Below are positions 26,239 through 36,820 of a stretch of 64,000 nt of DNA, one piece after another. A program made the position numbers and the translations under genes. The stretch comes from Stutzerimonas stutzeri RCH2 (lineage in GTDB: Bacteria > Pseudomonadota > Gammaproteobacteria > Pseudomonadales > Pseudomonadaceae), in assembly GCF_000327065.1 (NCBI RefSeq), contig NC_019936.1, forward strand, positions 372,001-436,000. Reading direction: 5' to 3'. Each line of letters opens with the position of its first letter. The stretch's first letter is position 1. The notes beneath the pieces were generated by a model, which searched no databases, was not told where the DNA came from, and worked only from the letters and a program-made list of their open reading frames with translations.

Positions 26239-27219
26239 TTATTTCTTGGCCGTGCGCAGCTCGTCCTTGAATTGCATGAAGTCCTCGCGGGTCTTGGCCA
26301 GGATTTGCTTGGCTTCCTCGGTGCCGTAGTAGGCCACCGGCTGCTTGAACTTCTTCAGGTCCTCGGCGTACTCGGGGATCTCGGTGATCTGCTTCATCAG
26401 GTCGGCCATCTTCTTCACGATCGCCGGGTCGGTGCCTTTCGGGAAAGCGACCACGTAGGGCTTGTCCATGGTGATATCCAGGCCCTGCTCCTTGAGTGTC
26501 GGCACGTCGCCGAGCAGCGGGTTGCGCTCGTCGTTGGGCTGGCCGAGGGCGACCATCTGCCCGCCGCTGACGTAGTCCTGCACCGAGCCGTAGGTGATCG
26601 CGCCGAGGTCCAGGCGGGCGCCGAGCATGCCCACCACGCGGTCGGAAACGGTGCCGCCGTCAACCATCTTCAGCTTGGTGTCGGTCAGCTTCTCCAGCAT
26701 CAGCCCCTGCACGTGGGAGAAGCTGCCCATCTCGGTGCCGTAGGTGACGCTGCCTGGCTTGGCCTTCGACTTGTCGATCAGGTCCTGCATGCTGGTCACG
26801 CCGGACTGCTTGGAGGCGACGAACACCGTGCTCTTGTCGACGCCGGCGATGCACGAGACGTCGAAGGTTTCGTAGCTGTCCTCGGTGAGGCCGGCGACCT
26901 CGTTGACGATCAGCTGGCCGGGGTGGGTGAAGAGGATGGTGTTGCCATCGGCTGCGGCGCCCTTGACCTGCTCGGCGGCCAGGGTGCCGCCGCCGCCGGC
27001 GATATTGGTCACCACCATGCTCTTGCCGGTGATCTGGTTGAAGTACTTGGCCATGGTGCGGGCGTTGAAGTCGGTGTCGCCGCCGGGGTTGGCGATCACC
27101 ACCACCTGCACGGGGCGGGTCGGCCATTTCACATCGGCGGCCATCGTGGTGGAGGCGGCAGCGAGACCGGCGATGCCGACGAGGGCGGAAAGCAGGGAGG
27201 CGCGGAATATTGTTTTCAT
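26239..27219 (-). CDS. tctC: Tripartite tricarboxylate transporter periplasmic binding protein TctC
   Basis: A 326-residue binding protein of the Bug/TctC family. The signal peptide is cleaved near STTMAA (about residue 28). The mature N-terminus is WPTRPVQVVVIANPGGDTDFNAR. The two aspartate-bearing loops, including the one near GGGTLAAEQV, are as expected for binding a carboxylate through water. It is the second gene after gudD (28 bases), so glucarate or galactarate is the probable ligand. It terminates in TAKK. Confidence 0.9.
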   Translation of the reverse strand: MKTIFRASLLSALVGIAGLAAASTTMAADVKWPTRPVQVVVIANPGGDTDFNARTMAKYFNQITGKSMVVTNIAGGGGTLAAEQVKGAAADGNTILFTHPGQLIVNEVAGLTEDSYETFDVSCIAGVDKSTVFVASKQSGVTSMQDLIDKSKAKPGSVTYGTEMGSFSHVQGLMLEKLTDTKLKMVDGGTVSDRVVGMLGARLDLGAITYGSVQDYVSGGQMVALGQPNDERNPLLGDVPTLKEQGLDITMDKPYVVAFPKGTDPAIVKKMADLMKQITEIPEYAEDLKKFKQPVAYYGTEEAKQILAKTREDFMQFKDELRTAKK

Positions 27220-27247
27220 TGGAGTTCTCCGGGTTTGGGCTGCGGGT

Positions 27248-28639
27248 TCAGGTATTGCGGCCGAGGCTGGGTTTCTTCGGGTCGTAGGTCCAGCCAGGCA
27301 CCAGGTAACGCATCGCCATGGCGTCGTCGCGCGAGCCGCTGGCGACCTTCTTGTACAGCTCGTGGGCGGCCATGATCCGGTCCATGTCCGGCTCGATACC
27401 CAGGCCCGGGCGCTCGGGCACGCGCACCTGGCCGTCGACGATCTGCAGTGGCTCGCGGGTCAGGCGCTCCTGGCCTTCCTGCCAGATCCAGTGGGTGTCG
27501 ATGGCGGTAATGCGTCCCGGCGCGGCGGCTGCGGCGTGGGTGAACATGGCCAGCGAGACGTCGAAATGGTTGTTCGAATGCGAGCCCCAGGTCAGGCCGA
27601 ACTGCTCGCACATCTGCGCCAGGCGCACCGAGCCCTGCATGGTCCAGAAGTGCGGGTCGGCCAGCGGGATGTCGACTGCCTCCAGGCGCAGCGAGTGGCC
27701 CATCTGCCGCCAGTCGGTGGCAACCATGTTGGTGGCAGTGGGAATGCCGGTGGCGCGCTTGAACTCGGCCATGATCTCGCGGCCGGAGTAGCCATTTTCC
27801 GGGCCGCAGGGGTCTTCGGCGTAGGCGAGCAGGTGGCCCTGGCCCTTGCACAGGGCGATGGCTTCGTCCAGCGACCAGGCGCCGTTGGGGTCCAGCGTCA
27901 CGCGGGCATCGGGGAAGCGCGCCTTGATCGCGGCGATCGCCTGCATCTCCTCCTCCCCGCGCATCACGCCGCCCTTGAGCTTGAAGTCGGCGAAGCCGTA
28001 GCGCGCACGCGCGGCCTCGGCCAGGCGGGCGATGGCGTCCGGGGTCAGCGCCTGCTGATGGCGCAGGTGGTACCAGTCCTCGCCAGTGCTGGCCAGATAG
28101 GGCAGGTCGGTGCGCTGGCGATCACCTATATAGAAGAGGTAGGCGAGCATCGGCACCGCGTCGCGCTGCTGACCGCTGCCGAGCAGCTCGGCTACCGGCA
28201 CGTCGAGGTGCTGGCCGAGCAGGTCGAGCAGGGCGGCCTCTACCGCGGTGATCACGTTGTCCAGGCGCAGGTTGATCTCGTGAGGCTGCTTGAGTACCGC
28301 CGCCTCGGCTTCGGAGGTCACCTCGTGGCGGGTTGCCTGCGGCGTACCGGCGGCGTTGCTGGCGATGGCGCTGCGCAGGCTGTTGAGCGTGCGGTTGTAG
28401 AGGCCGATCGGCTGGCCGATGACCAGCGCCCGGCAGCGCTCCAGTGCCTGGCGGATGCCTTCGCCACCGGGTACTTCGCCGATGCCGGTGTTGCCGGCAT
28501 TGTCGGTGAGCAACACCAGATTGCGGGTGAAGTAGGGGGCATGGGCGCCGCAGAGGTTGAGCAACATGCTGTCGTGGCCGGCCACGGGGATGACCTGCAT
28601 GCTCTTTACATGGGGTGTCGCGCTGAACGGCTGACTCAT
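27248..28639 (-). CDS. gudD: Glucarate dehydratase (paralogue 1)
   Basis: A 463-residue enolase-superfamily enzyme converting D-glucarate to 5-keto-4-deoxyglucarate. The acid/base pair Lys220 and Lys222 (FKLKGG), metal ligands in VTLDPNGAW and YAEDPCG, and His in [11 protein letters not shown] all match GudD. It is longer than the second copy (31607-32947) by an insertion around residues 95-125. The ATG at 28639 has GGAGG upstream, and the in-frame extension to 28759 has no family resemblance. It leads the operon gudD-tctCBA from the promoter/operator at 28808-28856. Confidence 0.94.
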   Translation of the reverse strand: MSQPFSATPHVKSMQVIPVAGHDSMLLNLCGAHAPYFTRNLVLLTDNAGNTGIGEVPGGEGIRQALERCRALVIGQPIGLYNRTLNSLRSAIASNAAGTPQATRHEVTSEAEAAVLKQPHEINLRLDNVITAVEAALLDLLGQHLDVPVAELLGSGQQRDAVPMLAYLFYIGDRQRTDLPYLASTGEDWYHLRHQQALTPDAIARLAEAARARYGFADFKLKGGVMRGEEEMQAIAAIKARFPDARVTLDPNGAWSLDEAIALCKGQGHLLAYAEDPCGPENGYSGREIMAEFKRATGIPTATNMVATDWRQMGHSLRLEAVDIPLADPHFWTMQGSVRLAQMCEQFGLTWGSHSNNHFDVSLAMFTHAAAAAPGRITAIDTHWIWQEGQERLTREPLQIVDGQVRVPERPGLGIEPDMDRIMAAHELYKKVASGSRDDAMAMRYLVPGWTYDPKKPSLGRNT

Positions 28640-28807
28640 TGTGCACGGCCTCCGCTGCAGGCGAAGCGAGCTGCCGGGACAGTCGCCCTGTGAGAATTGG
28701 CTGGGGTGGTGCGGCGGATGGTGGTATCGGCAGCCGGCGGCTGCGCAGGGGACGGGCAATTGCGGAACATGTCCGGGGCCTCGCTATTGTTATTGTGGTC
28801 ATAGGTC

Positions 28808-28856
28808 GTCGTACGACTATGGAGGATTTTTTACAGTTCGCTACGTCAGCTGTCAA
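28808..28856 (-). promoter_or_regulatory. gudD promoter with GTCGT-ACGAC operator
   Basis: On the minus strand: TTGACA (28856-28851), 17-base spacer, -10-like TAAAAA (28833-28828), then the perfect palindrome GTCGTACGAC (28808-28817). The operator starts about four bases past the expected transcription start. It leaves a leader of about 180 bases before gudD. Confidence 0.7.
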
Positions 28857-29005
28857 ACGAAATAATCAGTGCATTTGCCTGGGTTTGCTCAACTGCTTAT
28901 GCCATTAAGCAGCAGACTTCGCACCGCTTGCCCTGGCGGGAGGAGTGAAAGGCAGAAAGCTTTCATTCAGCTTTCAGCGCTGAAGAAAATGCGAAGAAAA
29001 AACGG

Positions 29006-29034
29006 TTGGACTATTTTTAGTTGTACGATAACGT
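29006..29034 (+). promoter_or_regulatory. kdgD promoter overlapped by GTTGT-ACGAT operator
   Basis: -35 TTGGAC (29006-29011), 17-base spacer and -10-like TAACGT (29029-29034). The operator core at 29020-29029 fills the spacer up to the -10, so a bound repressor would exclude RNA polymerase. The surrounding 14 bases are identical to the site in front of the FadR-type regulator gene. Confidence 0.65.
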
Positions 29035-29089
29035 ATCTCACGGCTGATGCCCTTGTACCTCCTCAACATGCATTCAGGATGCTCGAATA

Positions 29090-30001
29090 ATGAATCCACA
29101 AGAATTGAAGGCCATCCTCTCTTCCGGCCTGCTGTCGTTCCCGGTCACTGACTTCGACGCGCAGGGCGACTTCCATCGCGCCGGCTATATCAAGCGTCTG
29201 GAATGGCTCGGCCCCTACGGTGCCTCGGCGCTGTTCGCTGCTGGTGGCACCGGCGAGTTCTTTTCGCTGGAGCCGCGCGAGTACAGCGAGATCATCAAGA
29301 CCGCCGTCGACACCTGCGCCGGCACGGTGCCGATCCTTGCCGGTGTCGGTGGTCCGACCCGCCTGGCCATCCAGATGGCGCAAGAAGCCGAGCGCCTCGG
29401 TGCCAAGGGTTTGCTGCTGCTGCCGCACTACCTCACCGAAGCCAGCCAGGAAGGCGTAGCGCTGCATGTCGAGCAGGTCTGCAAGTCGGTGAACATCGGC
29501 GTGGTGGTTTACAACCGCAACGTCTGCCGCCTGACCGCGCCGCATCTGGAGCAGCTGGCCGAGCGCTGCCCGAACCTGATCGGCTACAAGGACGGCCTCG
29601 GCGATATCGAGTTGATGGTGTCGATCCGCCGCCGCCTCGGCGAGCGCTTCAGCTACCTCGGCGGCCTGCCGACCGCGGAAGTCTATGCCGCCGCCTACAA
29701 GGCGCTGGGCGTGCCGGTGTATTCCTCGGCGGTGTTCAACTTCATTCCGAAGACCGCCATGGACTTCTACCAGGCCATTGCCCGCGAGGATCACGAAACT
29801 GTCGGCAAGCTGATCGACGATTTCTTCCTGCCGTACCTGGACATCCGCAACCGCTGCAAGGGCTACGCGGTCAGCATCGTCAAGGCCGGTGCACGCATCT
29901 CCGGCTACGACGCCGGCCCGGTGCGCGCGCCGCTGACCGAGCTGAAGCCCGACGAATACGAGCGCCTGGCGGTGCTGATCGAGAAGCAGGGCGCCCAGTA
30001 A
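29090..30001 (+). CDS. kdgD: 5-dehydro-4-deoxyglucarate dehydratase
   Basis: A 303-residue DapA-superfamily lyase. It dehydrates and decarboxylates 5-keto-4-deoxyglucarate to 2,5-dioxopentanoate (2-oxoglutarate semialdehyde). The Schiff-base Lys167 is in IGYKDG and Tyr141 is in [15 protein letters not shown] near 52-60 binds the keto acid. It is first in the operon kdgD-aldehyde dehydrogenase-gudD2-garD and possibly beyond. Both galactarate and glucarate branches meet at this enzyme. Confidence 0.95.
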   Translation: MNPQELKAILSSGLLSFPVTDFDAQGDFHRAGYIKRLEWLGPYGASALFAAGGTGEFFSLEPREYSEIIKTAVDTCAGTVPILAGVGGPTRLAIQMAQEAERLGAKGLLLLPHYLTEASQEGVALHVEQVCKSVNIGVVVYNRNVCRLTAPHLEQLAERCPNLIGYKDGLGDIELMVSIRRRLGERFSYLGGLPTAEVYAAAYKALGVPVYSSAVFNFIPKTAMDFYQAIAREDHETVGKLIDDFFLPYLDIRNRCKGYAVSIVKAGARISGYDAGPVRAPLTELKPDEYERLAVLIEKQGAQ

Positions 30002-30071
30002 GCCTTTCCGGAATCGCCCCGGCGCTACGCTGCCGAACGGCCGCGTCGGGCATCATCAGAGGACACTTTGC

Positions 30072-31514
30072 ATGGCTGACGTACAACGCTACGACAACTT
30101 CATCGACGGCCAGTGGGTCGGCTCGGATCGCTACCAGGCCAACACCAACCCGTCCGACCTCTCTGACGTGATCGGCGAGTACGCCCAGGCCGATGCCGCA
30201 CAGGTCGAGCAGGCCATCGCCGCCGCCCGTCGCGCCTTCCCGGCCTGGGCCACCTTTGGCATCCAGGCGCGCGCCGATGCGCTGGAAAAGGTCGGCCTGG
30301 AAATCCTCGCCCGACGCGAAGAACTCGGCACGCTGCTGGCGCGGGAAGAGGGCAAGACCCTGCCGGAAGCCATTGGTGAAGTCGCCCGCGCCGGCAATAT
30401 CTTCAAGTACTTCGCTGGCGAATGCCTGCGCCAGGCCGGCGAGACGCTGCAGTCGGTGCGCCCCGGTGTCGGCGTGGAAGTGACCCGCGAACCGCTCGGC
30501 GTGATCGGCCTGATCACCCCCTGGAACTTCCCGATTGCCATTCCGGCCTGGAAGATCGCTCCGGCGCTGGCCTTCGGCAATTGCGTGGTGATCAAGCCGG
30601 CCGACCTGGTTCCCGGCTGCGCCTGGGCCATCGCCGAGATCATCTCCCGTGCGGGCTTCCCGGCCGGCGTGTTCAACCTGGTGATGGGCAAGGGCCGTGA
30701 GGTCGGCGAGGCCATCGTCAATGCCAAGGATGTCGATGCGGTGAGCTTTACCGGCTCGGTGGGTGTCGGTCGCGGTATCGCCCAGACCTGCGTGGCGCGT
30801 GGCGCCAAGGTGCAGCTGGAGATGGGCGGCAAGAACCCGCAGATCGTGCTGGACGATGCCGACCTCAACGTTGCCGTCGAGCTGTGCACCCAGAGCGCGT
30901 TTTATTCGACCGGCCAGCGCTGCACGGCGTCGAGCCGCATCATCGTCACCGAAGGCATCTACGACCGTTTTGTCGAAGCGATGGTCGAGCGCATCAAGAA
31001 GATCAAGGTTGGTTCGGCGCTCGAGCAGGGCGTTGACGTCGGCCCGGTGGTGTCCGAGGCGCAGCTGGAGCAGGACCTGCGCTACATCGAGATCGGCAAA
31101 CAGGAAGGCGCACGCCTGGCCTGCGGCGGCGAGCGGGTGAAGTGTGGCACCGAGGGCTACTTCCTGGCGCCGACGCTGTTCGTCGACAGCGACCCGAACA
31201 TGCGCATCAGCCGCGAGGAAATCTTCGGCCCGGTGGCCAACGTGGTGAAGGTCAAGGACTACGATGAAGCGCTGGCGATGGCCAACGACACCGAGTTCGG
31301 CCTGTCCGCCGGCATCTGCACCACCTCGCTGAAGTACGCCAATCACTTCAAGCGTCACGCCCAGGCCGGCATGGTGATGATCAACCTGCCCACCGCCGGG
31401 GTGGATTACCACGTGCCGTTTGGCGGCCGCAAAGGTTCGTCCTACGGCCCGCGCGAACAGGGCCGCTACGCCCAGGAGTTCTACACCACGGTGAAGACCA
31501 CCTACATCGGCTGA
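30072..31514 (+). CDS. 2,5-dioxovalerate (2-oxoglutarate semialdehyde) dehydrogenase
   Basis: A 480-residue aldehyde dehydrogenase. The catalytic Cys284 is in TGQRCTASS and the general base Glu250 is in QLEMGGKNP; TPWNFPIAIP binds NAD(P). Position directly after kdgD (70 bases) identifies the substrate as 2,5-dioxopentanoate, giving 2-oxoglutarate for the TCA cycle. AGGA lies before the ATG. The sequence alone would not separate it from related semialdehyde dehydrogenases. Confidence 0.92.
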   Translation: MADVQRYDNFIDGQWVGSDRYQANTNPSDLSDVIGEYAQADAAQVEQAIAAARRAFPAWATFGIQARADALEKVGLEILARREELGTLLAREEGKTLPEAIGEVARAGNIFKYFAGECLRQAGETLQSVRPGVGVEVTREPLGVIGLITPWNFPIAIPAWKIAPALAFGNCVVIKPADLVPGCAWAIAEIISRAGFPAGVFNLVMGKGREVGEAIVNAKDVDAVSFTGSVGVGRGIAQTCVARGAKVQLEMGGKNPQIVLDDADLNVAVELCTQSAFYSTGQRCTASSRIIVTEGIYDRFVEAMVERIKKIKVGSALEQGVDVGPVVSEAQLEQDLRYIEIGKQEGARLACGGERVKCGTEGYFLAPTLFVDSDPNMRISREEIFGPVANVVKVKDYDEALAMANDTEFGLSAGICTTSLKYANHFKRHAQAGMVMINLPTAGVDYHVPFGGRKGSSYGPREQGRYAQEFYTTVKTTYIG

Positions 31515-31606
31515 GGTGAAAGCCGGTCGAAAGGCCACGCTGCGAAACTGCGTAACGGCGCCCCGCGCGGGCGCCGCATCCCCGACAAGAACAACAGAGG
31601 ACACCC

Positions 31607-32947
31607 ATGACCATTGCCGCAACGGGCACACCCCGCATTACCGAACTCACCGTCGTGCCCGTCGCCGGGCAGGACAGCATGCTGATGAACCTCAGCGGCG
31701 CTCACGGCCCCTGGTTCACCCGCAACATCCTCATCCTCAAGGACAGCGCCGGGCATGTCGGCGTCGGCGAAGTGCCGGGCGGCGAAGCCATCCGCCAGAC
31801 GCTGGAAGACGCCCGCGTGCTGCTGGTCGGCGAGCCCATCGGCCAATACAACGCCCTGCTCAACCGTGCGCGCCGCGCTTTCGCCGACCGCGATTCTGGC
31901 GGCCGCGGCCTGCAGACCTTCGACCTGCGCATCGCCATTCACGCCGTCACCGCACTGGAGTCGGCGCTGCTCGACCTGCTCGGCCAGCACCTTGAGGTGC
32001 CCGTCGCTGCACTGCTCGGCGACGGCCAGCAGCGCGATGAAGTGGAAATGCTCGGCTACCTGTTCTTCATCGGTGATCGCAACAAGACCGACTTCGGCTA
32101 CCGCGACGAATCCGGCGCCGATGACGCCTGGTTCCGCCTGCGCAACGAGGAGGCCATGACGCCGGAGAGCATCGTCCGCCAGGCCGAGGCGGCCTACGAG
32201 CGCTACGGCTTCAAGGACTTCAAGCTCAAGGGCGGCGTGCTGCGCGGCGAAGAAGAGGTCGAGGCCATCCGCGCCCTGGCCGCGCGCTTCCCCGACGCCC
32301 GCGTGACGCTGGACCCCAACGGCGCCTGGTCGCTGGACGAAGCCATCGGCCTGTGTCGCGACCTGCACGGCGTGCTGGCGTACGCCGAAGACCCCTGTGG
32401 TGCCGAGAACGGCTATTCCGGCCGCGAAGTGATGGCTGAATTCCGCCGCGCTACTGGCCTGCCCACCGCGACGAACATGATCGCCACCGACTGGCGGCAG
32501 ATGAGCCACACCGTGCAGCTGAACTCGGTGGACATTCCGCTGGCCGACCCGCACTTCTGGACCATGGCCGGCTCCGTGCGCGTGGCGCAGATGTGCGCCG
32601 ACTTCGGTCTGACCTGGGGCTCGCATTCGAACAACCACTTCGACATCTCGCTGGCGATGTTCACCCACGTCGCCGCCGCCGCACCGGGCCGCGTCACCGC
32701 CATCGACACCCACTGGATCTGGCAGGACGGCCAGCACCTGACCCTCGAGCCGCTGAAGATCGTCGGCGGCAAGGTCGCGGTGCCACAGAAGCCGGGGCTG
32801 GGTGTCGAACTCGACTGGGATGCCCTGCAGCAGGCCCATGCCCACTACCAGGAGAAGGGCCTGGGCGCCCGCGACGACGCCATCGCCATGCAGTACCTGA
32901 TCCCGGACTGGACCTTCAACAACAAGAAGCCCTGCATGGTGCGCTGA
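31607..32947 (+). CDS. gudD: Glucarate dehydratase (paralogue 2)
   Basis: A 446-residue glucarate dehydratase, very close to the usual length. Lys206 and Lys208 (FKLKGG) and His340 (SHSNNH) fall within one residue of the numbering in the E. coli enzyme. It shares long blocks with the first copy (27248-28639) but differs around residues 90-125 and after residue 180. It is the third gene of the kdgD operon, 92 bases after the aldehyde dehydrogenase. Two copies in separately controlled operons suggest different specificity (for example idarate) or different timing. This is not visible from active-site residues. Confidence 0.94.
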   Translation: MTIAATGTPRITELTVVPVAGQDSMLMNLSGAHGPWFTRNILILKDSAGHVGVGEVPGGEAIRQTLEDARVLLVGEPIGQYNALLNRARRAFADRDSGGRGLQTFDLRIAIHAVTALESALLDLLGQHLEVPVAALLGDGQQRDEVEMLGYLFFIGDRNKTDFGYRDESGADDAWFRLRNEEAMTPESIVRQAEAAYERYGFKDFKLKGGVLRGEEEVEAIRALAARFPDARVTLDPNGAWSLDEAIGLCRDLHGVLAYAEDPCGAENGYSGREVMAEFRRATGLPTATNMIATDWRQMSHTVQLNSVDIPLADPHFWTMAGSVRVAQMCADFGLTWGSHSNNHFDISLAMFTHVAAAAPGRVTAIDTHWIWQDGQHLTLEPLKIVGGKVAVPQKPGLGVELDWDALQQAHAHYQEKGLGARDDAIAMQYLIPDWTFNNKKPCMVR

Positions 32948-33055
32948 GCGAAGCACCCGGTGGACGGCTTCGGCCGTTCACCGTCCGAGGTCGGCCATGC
33001 ATGGCATCCTCGGTGATCGCCAAACAGAACAACAACCGGACCAACCGGAGCAGAC

Positions 33056-34621
33056 ATGAGCGAAACCGTGCAACTGATTCCCCACCAGGACTCCCCGCGC
33101 TGCATCCGCCTGAATGAGGCGGACAACGTCGCCGTGGTGGTCAATGACGGCGGCGTGCCGGTCGGTGCGCAGTTCGAGGGCGGGCTGGTCACGGTCGAGG
33201 CCGTGCCGCAGAGCCACAAGGTCGCGCTGGTCGATATCGGCGAAGGCGAGCCGGTGCGCCGTTATGGGCAGATCATCGGTTACGCGCTCGAACCCATCCG
33301 TTGCGGTAGCTGGGTAAAGGAAACGCAGTTGAAGATGCCCAGCGCGCCGCCGCTGGAAAGCCTGCCGCGTGCCACCGCCGTGCCGGACAAGCTCGCGCCG
33401 CTGGACGGCTATACCTTCGAAGGCTTTCGCAATTCCGATGGCACGGTCGGCACGCGCAACATCCTCGGCATCAGCACCACGGTGCAATGCGTCACCGGCG
33501 TGCTGGAACACGCGGTCAAGCGCATCCGCGACGAGCTGTTGCCGAAATACCCGAACGTCGATGACGTGGTCGCGCTGACCCACAGCTACGGCTGCGGCGT
33601 GGCGATCAATGCCCGCGACGCCTACATCCCGATCCGCACCGTGCGCAACCTGGCGCGCAACCCCAACCTCGGCGGCGAAGCGCTGGTCATCAGCCTCGGC
33701 TGCGAGAAGCTGCAGGCCGAGCAGGTGATGCACGAGGGCGATCCCTCGGTGGACCTGCGCGAGCCCTGGCTGTACCGCCTGCAGGAATCGAACAGCGGTT
33801 TCGGCGAGATGATCGAGCAGATCATGGCGCTGGCCGAAACGCGGCTGAAAAAACTCGACCAGCGCCGCCGCGAAACGGTGCCGGCCAGCGAGCTGATCCT
33901 CGGCATGCAGTGCGGCGGCAGCGACGCCTTCTCCGGCATCACCGCCAACCCGGCGCTGGGCTATGCGGCGGACCTGCTGGTGCGCGCCGGCGCCACGGTG
34001 ATGTTCAGCGAGAACACCGAGGTGCGCGATGCGGTGTACATGCTTACCGCCCGCGCCGAAACGCCGGAAGTGGCCGATGCGCTGATCGCCGAGATGGACT
34101 GGTACGACCGCTACCTGGAGCGCGGCGCCGCCGACCGCAGCGCCAACACCACGCCGGGCAACAAGAAGGGCGGGCTGTCGAATATCGTCGAGAAATCCCT
34201 TGGTTCGATCGTCAAATCCGGCAGCGGCGCCATCAGTGGCGTGGTCGGGCCGGGCGGGCGGGTCGCGCGAAAGGGCCTGATCTTCTGCGCCACCCCGGCA
34301 TCCGACTTCGTTTGCGGCACGCTGCAGCTGGCGGCCGGGATGAACCTGCACGTGTTCACCACCGGCCGCGGCACGCCCTACGGCCTGGCCATGGCGCCGG
34401 TGGTCAAGGTTGCCACGCGCACCGAGCTGGCCGAGCGCTGGCCGGACCTGATCGACATCGATGCCGGGCGCATCGCCAGTGGCCGCGCAAGCATCGAGGA
34501 GCTCGGCTGGGAGCTGTTCCACTACTACCTGGACGTCGCCAGCGGCCGCCGCAAGACCTGGGCCGAGCAGCACCGCCTGCATAACGACCTGGTGCTGTTC
34601 AACCCGGCGCCCATCACCTGA
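33056..34621 (+). CDS. garD: Galactarate dehydratase
   Basis: A 521-residue metal-dependent dehydratase of the UxaA/GarD family, making 5-keto-4-deoxyglucarate from galactarate. The N-terminal SAF domain (about residues 10-90) is followed by [15 protein letters not shown]. Conserved motifs are [57 protein letters not shown] and [10 protein letters not shown]. The length equals the E. coli enzyme (about 520). GGAG lies eight bases before the ATG. It duplicates the predicted function of the enolase-superfamily dehydratase at 22968 with an unrelated fold. Confidence 0.95.
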   Translation: MSETVQLIPHQDSPRCIRLNEADNVAVVVNDGGVPVGAQFEGGLVTVEAVPQSHKVALVDIGEGEPVRRYGQIIGYALEPIRCGSWVKETQLKMPSAPPLESLPRATAVPDKLAPLDGYTFEGFRNSDGTVGTRNILGISTTVQCVTGVLEHAVKRIRDELLPKYPNVDDVVALTHSYGCGVAINARDAYIPIRTVRNLARNPNLGGEALVISLGCEKLQAEQVMHEGDPSVDLREPWLYRLQESNSGFGEMIEQIMALAETRLKKLDQRRRETVPASELILGMQCGGSDAFSGITANPALGYAADLLVRAGATVMFSENTEVRDAVYMLTARAETPEVADALIAEMDWYDRYLERGAADRSANTTPGNKKGGLSNIVEKSLGSIVKSGSGAISGVVGPGGRVARKGLIFCATPASDFVCGTLQLAAGMNLHVFTTGRGTPYGLAMAPVVKVATRTELAERWPDLIDIDAGRIASGRASIEELGWELFHYYLDVASGRRKTWAEQHRLHNDLVLFNPAPIT

Positions 34622-34714
34622 CGGGCGCCGCAAAGGCCGGATCGGGCTGGCACACTCAACACCGCGAAACTGACATCAGGCGCGGTCTACGGAGCACGCT
34701 TCGAGGAGAACACC

Positions 34715-35644
34715 ATGGCTTATCTGCTGCAGGTCGCGCCGCTGTCGGCGCGGCTCGACCGTGAACTGGCCAGCCGCTACGACATCCTGTCGCTGTGGCA
34801 GGCCGAGACCGCAGCGCGCCTGGACGAGCTGGCCGACGCGATCGAAGTGGTGGTGACAGGCTCGCGCTTCGGCTGCTCGGCCGAGCTGATGGCGCGGCTG
34901 CCGGCGCTCAAGGCCATCGTCAGTTTCGGCGTCGGCTACGATCCCATCGACGTGCCGGCGGCGCAGGCCCGCGGCATCGCCATCAGCAACACGCCGGAGG
35001 TGCTCAACGACTGCGTCGCCGACCTCGCCATGGGCCTGATCATCGACGGCCGCCGGCAGCTGAGCCGCGCCGATCGCTTCGTCCGCGCCGGCGGCTGGCC
35101 CAGCGGCAACCTGCCGCTGGCGCGTCGGGTCACCGGCAGCCGGCTGGGCATTCTAGGTCTCGGCCGCATCGGCCACGCAGTAGCCAAGCGCGCCGAGGGC
35201 TTCAGCATGCCCGTGCGTTACCACAACCGCCGGCCGCTCGCCGACTGCCCCTACGAGTACGCCGGCAGCCTGGTGGAGTTGGCGCGCTGGGCCGACGTGC
35301 TGCTGCTGACCTGCGTTGGCGGCCCGCAGACTCGCGGTCTGGTGAGCCGCGAAGTGCTCGATGCGCTCGGCCCGGACGGCCTGCTGGTGAACGTCGCGCG
35401 CGGTTCGGTGGTGGACGAGCCGGCGCTGGTCGAGGCACTGCAGGCGGGCCGCCTCGGCGGCGCCGCGCTGGATGTGTTCGCCGAGGAACCCCAGGCGCCC
35501 GAGGCGCTGCTGGGCATGGATAACGTGGTCCTGCTGCCGCACATCGGCAGCGCCACCCGGGAAACCCGCGGTGCGATGGAGGACCTGGTGCTGGCCAACC
35601 TGCAGCGCTTCCTCGCCGAGGGGCAGTTGGTGACGCCGGTCTGA
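34715..35644 (+). CDS. D-isomer-specific 2-hydroxyacid dehydrogenase
   Basis: A 309-residue NAD(P)-dependent dehydrogenase of the glyoxylate/hydroxypyruvate reductase group. The nucleotide site GLGRIG lies near residues 148-153. The active-site Arg is in NVARGSVVDE, Glu in VFAEEP and His in LLPHIGSAT. It follows garD by 93 bases with GAGGAGA before the ATG, so it is probably in the same operon. Its substrate in this pathway is unclear; candidates are tartronate semialdehyde-derived or 2-keto acids formed in side reactions. Assignment to uronate metabolism rests on position only. Confidence 0.87.
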   Translation: MAYLLQVAPLSARLDRELASRYDILSLWQAETAARLDELADAIEVVVTGSRFGCSAELMARLPALKAIVSFGVGYDPIDVPAAQARGIAISNTPEVLNDCVADLAMGLIIDGRRQLSRADRFVRAGGWPSGNLPLARRVTGSRLGILGLGRIGHAVAKRAEGFSMPVRYHNRRPLADCPYEYAGSLVELARWADVLLLTCVGGPQTRGLVSREVLDALGPDGLLVNVARGSVVDEPALVEALQAGRLGGAALDVFAEEPQAPEALLGMDNVVLLPHIGSATRETRGAMEDLVLANLQRFLAEGQLVTPV

Positions 35645-35770
35645 GTACGGCTGGCGTCCGTACACGGCACGGGCCATAAGCCTGCGTCGGCATTGCATGA
35701 CCCATCGCCGCCGCACCTGGGGCGCCACAAGCGCCCTAGCGGTGTGGCGGCACACATTCTGGAAAGACGC

Positions 35771-36661
35771 ATGGCTTCGTTCGACGAACTCCACCTGACC
35801 CGTGGCGGTTTTCAGCTCGCCGTCTGCCCGGCGCTGGGCGGCGCGATCACCCGTTTCGCCTTCGACGGCTTCGATCTGCTGCGGCCCTGGGATGGCAGCG
35901 AGCAGGTACGGCGCACGGGCTGCTTCGTGCTGGCGCCGTATTCCAACCGCGTCGCCGATGGCCGCTTCGACTTTGACGGCAGCTCCCATCAACTGCGACG
36001 CAACTCGGCCGATCACGCCTTGCCGATTCATGGCGTGGCCTGGAAGCGGGCCTGGCAGCTGGACGAGCGGGGCGCCGATCACCTGCTGCTCAGCCTGTCG
36101 CATGACCCGCGCGAGGGCGAGAACACCGCGGACTGGCCGTTCGCCTTTCACCTCAGCCAGCGACTGCAGCTTCTCGATGACGGCCTGGCACTGGAGCTAC
36201 GGCTGCACAACCGCGACAGCCGGCCGATGCCGGCGGGACTCGGCTGGCATCCGTACTTCCCTCGGCATGCCGGTGTCGAGTTGCAGTTCGCCGCCGCGAC
36301 GGTTTGGCTGGCCGATGAGCAGCAGCTGCCGCTGCACCAGGCGGCGATTCCGGCTAGCTGGGATTTCCGCCAGCTACGCGCGGTGGACGAGCCCGGGCTG
36401 GACAACAATTTCAGCGGCTGGAACGGCCAGGCCCAGCTCTGCTGGCCGGAGCAGCGGCTGAGCCTGGCGATCGAGGCTGGGCCGGGGCTGCAGCATCTGA
36501 TCGTCTACACCCCGCCGGCCGTCCAGGGCTTCATCGCCGTGGAGCCGGTGTCGCACGCCAATGGCGCACTCAATCGTGGCGCAGAAGGGCTGGAAATCCT
36601 CGCGCCCGGACAGACCCTGATCCGTGATTGCCGCTGGCGGCTCAGTCCAGCGGCGGGCTGA
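35771..36661 (+). CDS. Aldose 1-epimerase family protein (possible uronate mutarotase)
   Basis: A 296-residue beta-sandwich enzyme of the GalM superfamily. FVLAPYSNRVADGRF, PIHGVAWKRAW (catalytic His) and GLGWHPYFPR are conserved blocks. A C-terminal Glu is expected in FIAVEPVSHANGALN. At the end of the kdgD-garD gene group it probably speeds anomer exchange of uronates to match the anomer used by uronate dehydrogenase. The ATG at 35771 has GGAAAG upstream; an in-frame start at 35693 lacks one. Confidence 0.88.
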   Translation: MASFDELHLTRGGFQLAVCPALGGAITRFAFDGFDLLRPWDGSEQVRRTGCFVLAPYSNRVADGRFDFDGSSHQLRRNSADHALPIHGVAWKRAWQLDERGADHLLLSLSHDPREGENTADWPFAFHLSQRLQLLDDGLALELRLHNRDSRPMPAGLGWHPYFPRHAGVELQFAAATVWLADEQQLPLHQAAIPASWDFRQLRAVDEPGLDNNFSGWNGQAQLCWPEQRLSLAIEAGPGLQHLIVYTPPAVQGFIAVEPVSHANGALNRGAEGLEILAPGQTLIRDCRWRLSPAAG

Positions 36662-36767
36662 CCGCGCCGGCTGCCATCTGCTCAGAGGCGACCCTCCAGC
36701 AACGGGCAGGCAAGGCATTTCCACGAAAAGCCGAACCGCTCGGCAAAACAAAACACATCTTCTAAAT

Positions 36768-36786
36768 GCAAACATTTATCAATATC
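36768..36786 (+). promoter_or_regulatory. Fur-box-like site
   Basis: The minus strand over these 19 bases reads GATATTGATAAATGTTTGC. It matches the Fur consensus GATAATGATAATCATTATC at 13 of 19 positions. It lies 35 bases before the TonB-dependent receptor start in an AT-rich stretch. Confidence 0.55.
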
Positions 36787-36820
36787 ATGCGCGTTCACAT
36801 AACAACCAAGGAAGAACGCC

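Larger units (their letters stand above)
28640..29089. other. Divergent control region between gudD-tctCBA and kdgD operons
   Basis: The 450 bases hold two back-to-back promoters, each with an operator of the same family (28808-28817 and 29020-29029), about 210 bases apart. The base composition is AT-rich from 28950 to 29045. No reading frame here looks like a gene. Confidence 0.7.

Noticed and set aside
34645..34665. TGGCAC as a sigma-54 -24 element before the hydroxyacid dehydrogenase
   Set aside because: No matching GC-containing -12 element at the required spacing.
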